Below, piece by piece: positions 1 to 10,199 of a DNA stretch of 64,000 bases. Made by a program: the position numbers and the translations under genes. Each line of letters opens with the position of its first letter. The first letter of the stretch is position 1. Origin of the DNA: Strongylocentrotus purpuratus (Eukaryota; Echinodermata; Echinoidea; Camarodonta; Strongylocentrotidae); NCBI RefSeq assembly GCF_000002235.5, contig NW_022145527.1, positions 702,202-766,201 on the forward strand. The letters run 5' to 3'. The notes below the pieces were generated by a model, which made no database searches, was not told where the DNA came from, and saw only the letters and a list, made by a program, of their open reading frames with translations.

Positions 1-117
1 ATGTCATTAAAAATTCATAACTTTCCTATTAGTTATCCAATTTTGCAATAACTTTTTTTGATTCGTTTGTCTGAATTGTCAATTTTTGGAGTGGTCTTAC
101 CCTTTAAAGTTAAAGGT
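1..117. mobile_element. partial TTAA-type inverted-repeat element
   Basis: The stretch resembles the right arm of the element at 1173-1616: the same tract of attcataac, ttattagtta-like and tttttggagtgg sequence ending in a TTAA-containing cctttaaag. Its left arm would lie before the window. Confidence 0.5.
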
Positions 118-334
118 CAAAGGTCATTGGGTCATACAACTGTTAAAAACTGCCAGAAAATAGATCGTTATCACAATAACTTGAAAAATAATAAGGCAAT
201 CAAGCTTTGATAAAGTATGTATGAACATGCAAGGATGAATTGATTAGATTTTCTGTGGAGAAGGTCAAAGGTCACAGGGTCATGAAAGTGTTAACAATTT
301 TTTTTCTTCTACCTTTCCTCTTTTTTTTTTACAG

Positions 335-425
335 ATCCATGCAGGGATTGAAAGAGCTGCTCCAGAGGTCTAGAAGACACAGTGTCTTGGAACAGCATTT
401 TGTATCTCAGAGGAGGAAAGCTTTG
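335..425 (+). CDS. W-repeat gene exon 1 of those visible
   Basis: A polypyrimidine tract ends in acag at 331-334 and the donor gtaata follows 425. The exon enters on the third base of a codon and leaves at phase 0. It encodes a basic helix ending SQRRKAL that continues into the next exon as LEVYFRKW, completing a W repeat across the intron. Confidence 0.6.
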
Positions 426-3400
426 GTAATAACTATTCCAGTTCACAATTTTCTTAAGGTCTATTAAATAAATCACCTTTTTATCCTCAACTTGGCACCA
501 ATTATTCTTATTTTCCACAGAATGGAGGGAGAAAGGCATTCACTCTGTGTAAATTATTATGATCTAACGCCATTCGGACTCCAAATGGACAATATTTACT
601 GGGGATAATGCAAATCAGTCTTCTGTCATATGAATATGTTTTTGAATAATTTAATCTGTCACTAAATTAAAATAAAATGTATAATATGATATAATTGTTT
701 TATCAGTGTAATTTAGGGACATATTAAATTATTCAAAAAATACATTCATATGGACGCTTGGCATTCCATACTTAGTCGGTGGATTAAACCATGGACTAAA
801 GTTAGTCCGCTATCGAGAATACCACCCTAATGTTTATTTAGAATTGGTTTTAGTATCAAGCCATATATGCACCTAGCTCCAACTTAATTGCAATAATTGT
901 ACTGATAATATTCTTTCCTCAATTCAGTTGGAAGTGTACTTCAGGAAGTGGAAGGATAGGCAAAGTCACATGACAGACCTTCATGTCACAGCCGCAAAGG
1001 TCAAAGTTGAATTGGCAGACAAGTCAGTCGGTGTCGCATTTCTCATGTGGCGTCTACGCTATCGAGAGAGACAGACTGAGCATAGCTTCAAGCATAAGCT
1101 CATGTTGAAGGTATGGACAATGTGTGAACATCAAAGTTGTGTGGAAGTACACGTAGGAGGTACCGTTGAAGCTTAAAGGGCAAGTCCACTCAAAAAAAAA
1201 AAATTACTTTCAATAGAAGCAGAAAAATCAGACAAACTATTAAAAAAAAGTTTGAGCAAAATCAGATAACTAATAAGAAAGTTATGAATTTAAAAAAAAA
1301 AATAAAAAAAAAATACATATTACTATCAATCTAACTTGTATGCTGGTGTGAAAAAATAAGATTCTTAGGGGGGAAATAGGAAATTTATATTATGAATATA
1401 TAGAAAATAATTAGTGGATAGTGACGACATGACGTCATAGACTGATGAGTGAGTTCCCAATTTGTCTTGTGATTTTCATCCACATAGTTTTACATACTTT
1501 TTCAAAAATTCATAACTCTCTTATTAGTTATTCGATTTTTGTTAAAACTTTTGGTTTGTCCAATTTTTCTGCTTCTATTGAAAGTAAGTTATTTTTGGAG
1601 TGGACTTGTCCTTTAAGGGAACCCTACCCCAAAGTATAGGTGTAGACATTCTGGAAAAAAAGATGTATTCCTTAAAAAAATGTACAAGAGATTTATAAAT
1701 TAAGATATTCTTGGCATGACTGTGATGCCTTTTAGCATGACATGGGCACAGCCATTTTCTTGCAAATGCAATTTACCAGGTGAAGCTGTACATGTATCAC
1801 GCACCAAGCTTTAGTTGGAAAGACTTTTAAAATCAATAACAAAATCTTCAATTTTCAATGAGAAAAACTCATCGCTGAGAAGGTGAAAAATGTATAACAG
1901 GGGAACAGTTGTAACTAATTCATTTAAAGATACTAAAATAAAGCAGTTGACAAATCTATTTCATTTATGAGAAACATTCACCCCAGAATAGCACCAACTT
2001 ATGTATGCAATATGCGTTCTGGCAATTGTAGTACAAAGGACAATAGCGGGTGAATGAAATGCTTCATCACCACACACACCAGGAAGGAAACATCCATAAA
2101 TTTGAATACAATTACTTGATAAAACGATTTCAAATAGTATGTCGCGTTATAAAGAAAATGGCGATGCCCATGTCATGCTGAGAAGCTGTACATTATTCTT
2201 GCTTTAGGCCTCTCCCAAACAATTTGGTGGGGAGTCTTGTAGATTAATGGGCAAGAATATGATAAATCTCTCAGAATAAGTAAAGTTATTTCTTGGGGTG
2301 AGGTTTCCTTCAAATAAAAAAATAAAGAACTAATAATTGGGTCTTATTCAACCAGGGTAGCCGCATCAGTATGAATACTGCTCTAGTCTTCATGCAGGCC
2401 TTGTCATTTTTATTACCCCAGGGGGGTGTTTCACAAAGATCCTGAGTTGAACTTATCTCTAAGTTGGACTTAACAATTATGGAAAGCCGTTAGCATATTT
2501 CAAAATAGTTGGTAAAAGTTATTTTAATAAAAGGCATAAAATGTGGATTCAAATCATTCATATTTTTCTATTATCAATGAGATTTCGTGTTCTCTCTCTC
2601 TCTCGCTCTTTTCTATCACAGGCCTGGCAAACATGGAGAGGATCACAAGCCAATTATCAGAAAGCTGAAAGCATGAGAGGAGAAAGAGAGAAGTCCCTAC
2701 TGAGGCAGTCTTTCAATGCCCTACGGAACTGGGCAAGAGGTTGGCATATCGGCTTTGTCCTTGTCTTCTCTTTCTTTGCTTGTTTGTATATATCTCTCTC
2801 TCTCTCTTTCTCTCTCTATCTCTCTGTCTTACTTTGTCTCTTTGTCTTTCCATGTCTGACTCGGCCTATATATACCCATTGTTGCTATTGTTTTTTAATG
2901 TATCTGTATGTGTATGTATCTACAGTATTTCTTTCCTCTTCAAATTATCTTAGCCCTAAACCTATATCTTAGATGAAATCAAAATTGAGGTAAATGTCAC
3001 AGGAACAAATCTTGGTTCACCCATCTAAACGCCAAGCTGCCTCAGAGTAAATTAAGGCCTGATTCATAGATTATACATCTGAACTAAATCCAGACGGACT
3101 CTAGACGTGGCCATTCGGGGTAATTTAATCTGTGTGTGTGTGTGTGTGTAATTCGGTTTTTACAGACGTGTATCAATCAGATATGACTATTTATGTCTGC
3201 GGACCGACCTTGAACGTCACCATCCGAAAGACGTGACTCGGTTTCGAACCTTCGTCCTCGGCTGAATCAGTTTGTAACTTCCATTGTTAGCTGGATTACA
3301 GGTGCATGCCACAACGCCCAGTCTTTTTGTTTGGTCTGTAGTCTAGGTTTCATGTTGGTCTCATCAGTGTGACTGGCATGTAACAGTCCAGGAGAGTGTT

Positions 3401-5125
3401 TCACAAAGAATAAGATTGATTTTAAGTTGGACTTAACAATGGCAGGCTGTTCATGCCACTGTTTGCTTTCACCATTCACTGGCATTTGTCTCTCAAGAGA
3501 CGTACAAAACGTGGTCACCAATCTACAGAATTGACCTTTTTTGATAGTTCATTATTGAAGGAAAAAATATTATCTAAAAGATCATAATTGAGAGACCAAT
3601 GGTGAGAGCAACCAGTGGCATGAGCGGCCTGCCATAGTCAAGTCCAACTTAAAGTCGATCTTGGTCTTTGTTAACCACCCCCCTGCATCTGTCCCCATTT
3701 TTACGTTGTTAGATCACTCGGGAAGGAGAATCGTTCTGCAATGTGTACAGACCAGGAAGAACCATTTCACCCTCAAGATGACATTTGCAGTATGGCGAGA
3801 CGAGAGCCGATTGAGACAGCTGGCCAAAGATCATCATAACATGTGCATCCAGAGGAGGTATGGCACATTTTCTAAAAGTCTGGAGGGGGGGGGGGGGGGT
3901 GTTTCACAAAGATTTGAAGTCAAACTTAACTCTAAGTTGGACTTAAAAATTAGGGACAGCCATTGGAGCCTTAAAATGAAATATATTCAAAAGCAGAAAT
4001 TCAAGTATTTTAGACTTTTTATAAATTCCACATCCAGAACATGAAATCTCCTTGATGATAGAAAATATGAATGATTCGAATAAACAATTAATGCCTTTCA
4101 AAATAACTTTTACAAAATATTTTCAAGGATGCTAATGACTTTCCATAATTGTTAAAGGAAACCAAAACCTTCATACTAAGTTACTTTTATTGTAAAGTTT
4201 AAAAGATTTGAATAAAATCAGTGAAAATTTGAACAAAATCGGGCAAGGAATAAGAAAGTTAGAGCATTTTTAAATGACTAGTCACTAGAGGGCGGTATTC
4301 AATTTGATGACATCATCTGTGAACAACTCTCCATGCCTTTTGTACATAAAATTTCACAATTTTTTTGTTTTCTTCGTATTTATTTGTGTTCTTGATCCGA
4401 CTTCATAATATGTGAAGTAGAATATCATTTTGCATTCTATATCTTGCTTTCAGGGGAGTACATTATCTCAATCACAAGAAAGAAGGAAAAACATGAAATT
4501 TGATGTACAAAAGGCATGGAGAGTTGTCCACAGATGATGTCATCAAATTGAATACCGCCCTCTAGTGACTAGTCATTTCAAAAAGCTCTTACTTCCTTAT
4601 TCCTTTCCCGATTTTGTTCAAATTTTCACTGATATTTTTCAAATATCTTAAACTTTACAATAAAAGTAACTTAGTATAAAGGTTTTGGTTTCCTTTAAGT
4701 CCAACTTAGAGATAAGTTCAACTTAGGATCTCTGTGAAACACCCCCTATATGAATCAGCTTTTCCTCTCATTGGCTTCACATTAGTTATTGGTATTTTCC
4801 CCACGTAGGTTTGAACAGTTTGAATTAAAATTTCATTGAAAAGTGCAGATTGTACAAATAGTAGTGATTTAACTTTGCGTTGCCAATTTAGAGACGGCCC
4901 TATGTATTGAAACAGAAAGGTCACTTAAATTTTCCAGCAATATTTTTTTCTCTCTCTCTCTATCTTTCTGCTCATGTAAAATTTGTAATTGAGAGCATTC
5001 TAGATCAAAAGATTAAAATGGAAAAAGTCAGTGTGGAGCCCTGCACATATTCATTGGCTGCTATCGACTCAAGCATTCTTGCTTATGATAGTTGGCCTCT
5101 GCATTTTTCTTGGCTTTCAATTATA

Positions 5126-5170
<45 letters not shown>

Positions 5171-8100
5171 GTGCATTTTTATGTGTGTGTAGTTAAGTTG
5201 TCACTCTTTATGTAAATCAATTATATTATATACTATTATTGTTATATGAATGTTTTATATTTGATTTTATCAATAAATACAGAAACATCTGCTTTAAAAA
5301 AATGTTTATTTGAAACCTCATTTTTGTTTGTTGTTGCTTCTTCTATGTGCTTTATGCAGGGTTCTAATCGCTTGGAGGAGTTTCAGTCAGAAACAGAAGG
5401 TCTTAAATGCTCTCCGCCAGAAGGTCGCATGTCGAGTGAGTGAGAGAAGGCAACATGAAGCTTTCAGAGTGTGGAGAGGCGCCTACCTTGCAACTCGGGA
5501 AGCAGAAGCTAAGAGGAAAGAGGAAGCAGCACTTCTTACTAGGTATGTGTGGATTATTACTTCATATCGTCCTATTCATATTCAAACTCATGTTTACTTT
5601 TGTGTTTGTGTTCAAGGCGCTATACAAATGTTCATTATTATTATTATTATATGTGTGTTTGTTTTCTTTTTTTTGTTGTGTTCATGTATGTCTGTTTGTG
5701 TTCATATGTGTGTTTGTGTTCATATGCGCGTGTGTGTTTGTGTTGGTGGGTGTGTGTGTGTGTGTTTTTGTGTTCATGTTCATATTCATTGCCATAATCA
5801 TAGTCTTATTCACATCTTAATTCATATTTATAATTCATATACACATTCGCATTCAAATTCACATTCATATTCAAAGTTCTTGGTCATGCACAAAATATTG
5901 TACATCTAGCATAAAGGTCATTTTCTGGCTTTTTCCAGTAGATGAGGGGGGGGGGGTTGTGTGTCTGGACACTTAAACAAAAGTTCTCTCTGTCCATCTC
6001 TCTCCAGCTCCAAAATAATGTTTGATTTGATGTTCTTGCAGGTGCTTTAGTGACTGGCGTAATGAGGTACACGAGGTCCAGGCTCAGCGACTGAGGGAGA
6101 GGAGGAGGAGGATGAGATGGGCGGTGGCAAGATGGAGGAAGAGCATGGAAAGAAAGAAATTGATAAGACAGTATGAGAGCGATCTAGAGGAGCTAGCAGT
6201 GCTTCACTGGGACCATGGTGTGAGGTAAGCAGGTTTAAGTCATTGGAGATGGGTTGTTGATGATGGTAGTGGTAGTGATGGTGATGGTGATGAAGATGGT
6301 GGTGGTGGTGGTGGTGATGATGATGATGGTAGTGGTAGTGGTAGTGGTGGTGGTGAGGATGGTGGCATGGTGATGATGATGATGGTAGTGGTGGTGATGG
6401 TGATGGTGACGAAGATGGTGGTGGTGGTGGTGGTGATGATGATGATAGTAGTGGTAGTGATGGTGAGGATGATGGCGATGAGGGTGGTGGTGGTGGTGGT
6501 GATGGTGGGAATGGTGGTGGTGGTGATGGTGAGGATGATGGTGATAGTGATACTGATATGAATGGTTATGGTGATGTTGATGATGATGTAAAGTAAGAGG
6601 AGGAGGAGGAGGATAATGATGGTGATAATGGTAATGATGATGATGAGGATGGTGGTGATGATGGTGGAGATGGTGCAGATGGCAATCGGTGTGGTGGTGG
6701 TAGCAGTAAGGAGGATGATAAACCTGAATGAAATTAGATGTGGTGATGAAAATACTGTGAAGTCAAATGAAAGCACAAAGACATTTTCTTCACAAATACT
6801 TTTACCTTTGTTCCCATTGTGATACCTACAGACGAGGATATTTCAACAAATGGAGGTCAACTCTTCAAGCAGTCAGACATCAAAGAAGACAGTGCTTTCT
6901 GGAACAGAAATATGGCCTCCTGTGGAAGCAGCATGTCACTCAGATGCTGATGGCCCGAGCCATGGTGAGCCCTCTGCAGCCCCATTCACATTTGCCTAGG
7001 GAAACCGCTTCGATAAGCAAAATAAGCATAATGTGTTCACATTTCTCAATCTTATTATGTGTAGCACGCTCATTGCATGTAGCTTTTACATTTTTCCATC
7101 CCCACTTGCACTTCGCGTACATTGTACATGTTAAAAAATAAACAAGCAAGAAGTGCACTTGCCAGAGGACTCTAGCGCCATGCCAGTGTGTGAACCCATG
7201 ACCTTTGCATCGCCAGTCAAGTATTTTTTTGGATTTCTGCAAGAAGTCTGTAACTGCCATTGACACGACGTATCTCTTACGCTTTCATGCATGCAGCAGA
7301 CGGTTTAGACCACTCGACTTAAAGAGAAGGTTGAGTTCTGGTCAAGCGATTGCATTGTGAAAGAAATGTTGTGGAATCGATCAGAAAAGATTGATCATCT
7401 AGCATATAAGTATTTATGTGTATTGCAAGGTTCTGAAATCATCAAAATGATAAGAAATTTGGCCCAGTCTTGGTATAGTTACAAGCACTGTATACAGAAA
7501 GATGTATATGGGACTACACGAACACGTGGCGAAAAAATTCGTCCCGACTTTTATGATATAACATGCCATATTTAGAATATTAAGGCATTTGAAGAGCTAT
7601 GCTTTTCAGGGAACATTTTTTATCTGATGTTCTTCCACACTTGCATAATACAATGATAACGCTCACAAATTATTTTTCACCACTTCCCAGAACTCAACCT
7701 TCTCTTCAACACCTCATGTCGATGGCGTGGCAAGCAAACTGCAATCATTGTGGAATGCTACATTTCTTATCATTCTGTTCTTTCTTTCTTCTTTCTTTTC
7801 TTTTTTGTTACAGGCAAGGTACTTGAGGCTTGAGAGATGTTGGAAAACTTGGAGGAAACACTTCATAATGGATCGTGTCTCAAGAGAGATGTTGGAACAG
7901 GATCAACGTATGCTTCTCACCAAGGTTGGTATGAAATCGTGTAGTCACCTATGAAGGCCTGCTCACATATGTCTCAGTAAATCACGGCAGTTTACAGGGA
8001 TCCCAGTTTTCAGGCCCTGGCGAGTTATTTTCAGACCATATTTTAGGCTTTTTTGTGTACAAAATAGCCCATTCTCTGTGATTTTCAGGCCCTCTGATCA

Positions 8101-9379
8101 ATTCTAACTGGCATCCCTGAGTTTACCCAGGAAGGTTTGTTCAGTTTACTGCGCTTCATTTTGTGTACCTTCTTGTGCGTAGCTACTATTTTCATCCCCA
8201 ATTGCCATTCATTTAGCACACAGAAAAATGCTGTGGGAAGGCGTGGCAGTTTACCCCGACGTATGCAAACGAGCCTTCAGACAAGATTTTTATATAATTA
8301 GGTCGAGTTCTAGTAAAAAAAAGAAAACCAATTTGTGAGCTCTCTCTCTCTCTCTTGATGTTAACTTTAAAAGATTATCATAGTGGAAATGTCCCCATGT
8401 TAGAAATATTTTGAAACTTTGAGCACCAAATTTAGATGCACGTGTGTCTGTGATCTCAAGTACCCAAGTCTGTGTGCCATGCTGTTCTTTGTAATTTATA
8501 AGCAAGATTCAGCCAATTTATAAGTGTAATGATTACAAAACCTAGTAATTCTAGATTTGGCTTCAGTTGTGTACTACTTTATCCACCATTCCAAAAAACT
8601 ATTATACTGTTTCTTTTAAAATGCAGTCACATAACCTTACTCAAATGTTACTTTTATACTAAGATACTTATCATATTTATTTTGGATAAAATAAAAAACA
8701 GGTTAAGATTACTATTGGTATTAGTGAGTCATAAATCCGATTCTGTTACTTAAACTTATATTTCATGTAAATACTGGTATGTGTAGATGCTGGTTAAATA
8801 CAAGTCGCTTTGGTACTGAAGATAGCACAAAACAAAATGAAGCAAAACTTATACTAATGTTAAAGACTATATGCCTTATTATTTTGCTAGAAAATAGTAA
8901 CATAGATGAGCATTGACTAAAGTAAGATATCAAAAGAAAATCAAGCAAGTAGTTTTGACTCTGTGAATTACAAATGATCTCATACATGTTTGTGCTGTTG
9001 TATAATTGTGCTTTTCAGTGATTTAAATTTCCAGGAATTGTTTTTCTTTATTTTCTTCACTATGATTTTGCTGGTCCAAACACCCATTATTTACTGCACG
9101 ATAATTCATTCAGTATTGAATAATAGCAATGAATACTGACATACTAAAGCTTTTTTGTCTTGCACTAATCAGATTATCTCGCAAGAATGAACAGAAAGCC
9201 AAAATCAGACAAAACAAAATTTGCTTAAAGCTAATTTCATCGTCAGTACTCAAGTCTAGGTTAACGGTGAGTAGGTCCTTCATCCCTTTTATCCCTCTGT
9301 TTTTTAACCCTTGCAGGTTTTCCACCGATGGCGCCAACTTGCTACTCTACAGAGAATGGAACTAGGCTCTAAAGAATGA
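335..9379 (+). CDS. Sfi1-type centrin-binding repeat protein, 3' part (nine exons)
   Basis: Nine exons (335-425, 928-1110, 2622-2739, 3713-3857, 5360-5542, 6042-6224, 6832-6964, 7814-7924, 9317-9379) join with matching phases and GT-AG ends into 402 codons plus stop. The product is almost wholly a series of basic helical repeats of the form hydrophobic-x-x-W-R/K, about 13 tryptophans at 22-35 residue spacing (examples: YFRKWKDR, AFLMWRLR, AWQTWR, RCFSDWRNE, GYFNKWRS, CWKTWRKH, VFHRWRQL). This is the layout of Sfi1, where each repeat binds one centrin and the rod works at centrosomes, basal bodies or the yeast half-bridge. The first exon starts inside a codon, so the N-terminus lies before the window. 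The stop comes right after the last repeat, so the non-repeat C-terminal tail of vertebrate SFI1 is not seen. It could be another W-repeat centriolar protein; the family call is inference from the repeat pattern. Confidence 0.68.
928..1110 (+). CDS. W-repeat gene exon 2
   Basis: Acceptor ttcag ends at 927 and donor gtatgg follows 1110. The exon is 183 bp, phase 0 to 0, and encodes 61 residues with two repeats, YFRKWKDR and AFLMWRLRYRER. Confidence 0.68.
1173..1616. mobile_element. TTAA-flanked foldback MITE
   Basis: The ends are inverted copies: ttaaagggcaagtccactc on the left and gagtggacttgtcctttaa on the right. The inverted homology runs inward for about 120 bp. TTAA stands at both ends, the target duplication used by piggyBac and Kolobok elements. 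It lies in the intron after exon 2 and has no coding capacity. Confidence 0.72.
2420..2540. mobile_element. single arm of the GTGTTTCAC MITE family
   Basis: Starts with a G-run and gtgtttcacaaagat and continues as a close copy of the reverse complement of 4699-4747 joined to the stretch before 4156. It therefore shows the uninterrupted form of the site disrupted in the nested element at 3885-4747. Confidence 0.6.
2622..2739 (+). CDS. W-repeat gene exon 3
   Basis: A CT-rich tract ends in acag at 2621 and donor GT starts at 2740. The exon runs phase 0 to 1. It opens with AWQTWRGSQ and ends with FNALRNWAR, so it carries two repeat tryptophans. Confidence 0.66.
3130..3322 (-). mobile_element. 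SINE with a 7SL/Alu-like head
   Basis: Read on the minus strand from 3322, it starts tgggcgttgtggcatgc and continues cacctgtaatccagcta, close to the 5' domain of 7SL RNA and Alu. A GCCGAGGACGAAGGTTCGAA segment follows, matching the 7SL order of A-box region then B-box-like sequence. The remaining ~100 bp is unrelated body and it ends in a (CA)n tail at about 3132-3150. No other 7SL domain is seen, so it is a retroposon rather than an SRP RNA gene. Confidence 0.5.
3394..3683. mobile_element. GTGTTTCAC-family MITE, short copy
   Basis: Left end gtgtttcacaaag and right end ctttgttaaccacccccc are imperfect inverted repeats, and taagttggactta on the left is matched by tcaagtccaactta on the right. 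It lies just before the acceptor of W-repeat exon 4, and part of the right arm abuts that exon. Confidence 0.55.
3713..3857 (+). CDS. W-repeat gene exon 4
   Basis: Acceptor gttag ends at 3712 and donor gtatgg starts at 3858. Phase 1 to 2 fits both neighbours. It encodes DHSGRR, a basic helix and MTFAVWRDESRLRQ, one clear W repeat. The acceptor tract is weaker than the others, so the 5' edge is the least certain of the set. Confidence 0.58.
3885..4747. mobile_element. GTGTTTCAC-family MITE, interrupted by a nested element
   Basis: Left end G-run plus gtgtttcacaaag; right end ctctgtgaaacacccc. Inner inverted parts read aagttggactta and taagtccaactt. The copy is split by the element at 4152-4698. 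Confidence 0.66.
4152..4698. mobile_element. nested TTAA-flanked long-arm foldback element
   Basis: TTAA at 4152-4155 and 4695-4698 bounds two arms of over 200 bp that are nearly perfect inverted copies (ttaaaggaaaccaaaacc and ggttttggtttcctttaa at the tips; cactagagggcggtattcaa matched further in). The transcript of this intron could form a long hairpin. There is no open frame of note. Confidence 0.8.
5116..5170. repeat. (TA)n microsatellite
   Basis: Alternating TA with a few CA/GT interruptions, in the intron before W-repeat exon 5. Confidence 0.9.
5360..5542 (+). CDS. W-repeat gene exon 5
   Basis: Acceptor tgcag ends at 5359 and donor gtatgtg starts at 5543. The exon is 183 bp, phase 2 to 2. 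It contains VLIAWRSFSQKQK and EAFRVWRGAYLATRE, two repeats, and ends in a charged EAKRKEEAA segment. Confidence 0.7.
5612..5800. repeat. GCGCTATACAAA tail plus TTA and TG repeats
   Basis: ggcgctatacaaatg followed by (TTA)n, then long irregular TG/TGTT-rich DNA. The GCGCTNTANAAA + TTA arrangement recurs at 10681, 19850 and 40640 and looks like the 3' end of a retroposon family. Confidence 0.55.
6042..6224 (+). CDS. W-repeat gene exon 6
   Basis: Acceptor ttgcag ends at 6041 and donor gtaagc starts at 6225. It is the third 183-bp exon, phase 2 to 2. It carries CFSDWRNEVHE and WAVARWRKSME repeats and a run of arginines between them. Confidence 0.7.
6246..6725. repeat. GGT/GAT trinucleotide repeat in an intron
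   Basis: About 480 bp of irregular GGT, GAT and AGT triplets between W-repeat exons 6 and 7. Long open frames on both strands here are low-complexity by-products. Confidence 0.92.
6832..6964 (+). CDS. W-repeat gene exon 7
   Basis: Acceptor ctacag ends at 6831 and donor gtgagc starts at 6965. Phase 2 to 0. It encodes GYFNKWRSTLQ and YGLLWKQHV repeats. Confidence 0.68.
7300..7530 (+). mobile_element. diverged copy of a TTAA-like repeat
   Basis: About 220 bp match, in the opposite orientation, the element at 14640-14982 (shared blocks gcgattgcattgtgaaa, aaatttggcccagtcttgg and gtatatgggactac). The left end reads ttaaagagaaggttgag. It is in the intron between exons 7 and 8. Confidence 0.6.
7814..7924 (+). 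CDS. W-repeat gene exon 8
   Basis: A T/C-rich tract ends in ttacag at 7813 and donor gttggt starts at 7925. The 111-bp exon is phase 0 to 0 and carries LERCWKTWRKHF. Confidence 0.68.
9317..9379 (+). CDS. W-repeat gene terminal exon with stop
   Basis: Acceptor ttgcag ends at 9316. Phase 0 gives VFHRWRQLATLQRMELGSKE followed by TGA at 9377-9379. The spacing of this tryptophan from that in the preceding exon is 29 residues, within the range of the other repeats, which supports direct joining to exon 8. Confidence 0.63.
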   Translation, partial: VFHRWRQLATLQRMELGSKE

Positions 9380-10171
9380 CTGCTCTTGGTCCTCGAACTC
9401 ATAATGGACATCTCAATATGTTGATGGAGTTTCGTGCAGTGGAAAATTGTTATGAAACACTCTTGGGTCGTAATCTAAAAATGATGTTATGTAAGGAAAA
9501 ATGATGTTTTGAAAAGTGATGGAAAATCACTGAAATTGATCGTGGGTGCGGGCTGTTTGTGGCTATGGTAGCCTTCCAATTTGAACTGACAATTCGTACG
9601 CTGCATGGATCCCGCACCCATACCAAAAATGGTTCTTATCTGGTCATGGAAAAGGGAAAAAAAATACTAGGTCATGAAAAGTCATTGAATTTGGTTCTCA
9701 AATTTATGTGGTAACCCTGAATAAGGTATTACTATTCCAACGCTGCTTAGATTCTGCATCCATACCAAAATGGTACTTATCAGGTCATGGAATGACATTG
9801 AACTTGGTTCTAAATTACTGCCCTATTAGTAACTCTGCTGATTCGAGCTCTTCATATTCTTTTGTATTTCAAACATGATACAATGAGATACCTGATAAAG
9901 CAAGGTAATTTCTATAGCCCCAATTTTCTTTTTATAACGAGTTTACACTGTACTTTCCAGTACTTAAAGTTGTTTTGATTAACATTAGAAAACAAACACA
10001 AGCACGAACAAAACTATGTACAAAGCTTAGTCTTCCAACATGTAAATTGCAATGATATAAAGATAGATGAAATATAATTTAAGTAAAGAAATGCACATGA
10101 ATATAAGCCTGTAAAGTTGAACAAATTACACAGGAGAAAGTTGAACGAATCGTATATCACTTTGTATGTGC

Positions 10172-10177
10172 AATAAA
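10172..10177 (+). promoter_or_regulatory. candidate polyadenylation signal of the W-repeat gene
   Basis: AATAAA lies about 790 bp after the stop codon and is followed by a T/G-rich stretch. It is a plausible 3' end, but the motif is common in AT-rich DNA. Confidence 0.35.
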
Positions 10178-10199
10178 TATCTTTATTATGTCTGAAGCA

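Noticed and set aside
6240..6776. 178-codon Thr/Ile-rich frame and Met/Val-rich frames
   Set aside because: Translation of a GGT/GAT microsatellite inside an intron.
9195..9266. Possible extra exon of the W-repeat gene with a good gtgagt donor and matching phase
   Set aside because: The acceptor lacks a pyrimidine tract, the 24 residues have no repeat tryptophan, and including it would double the spacing to the next repeat.
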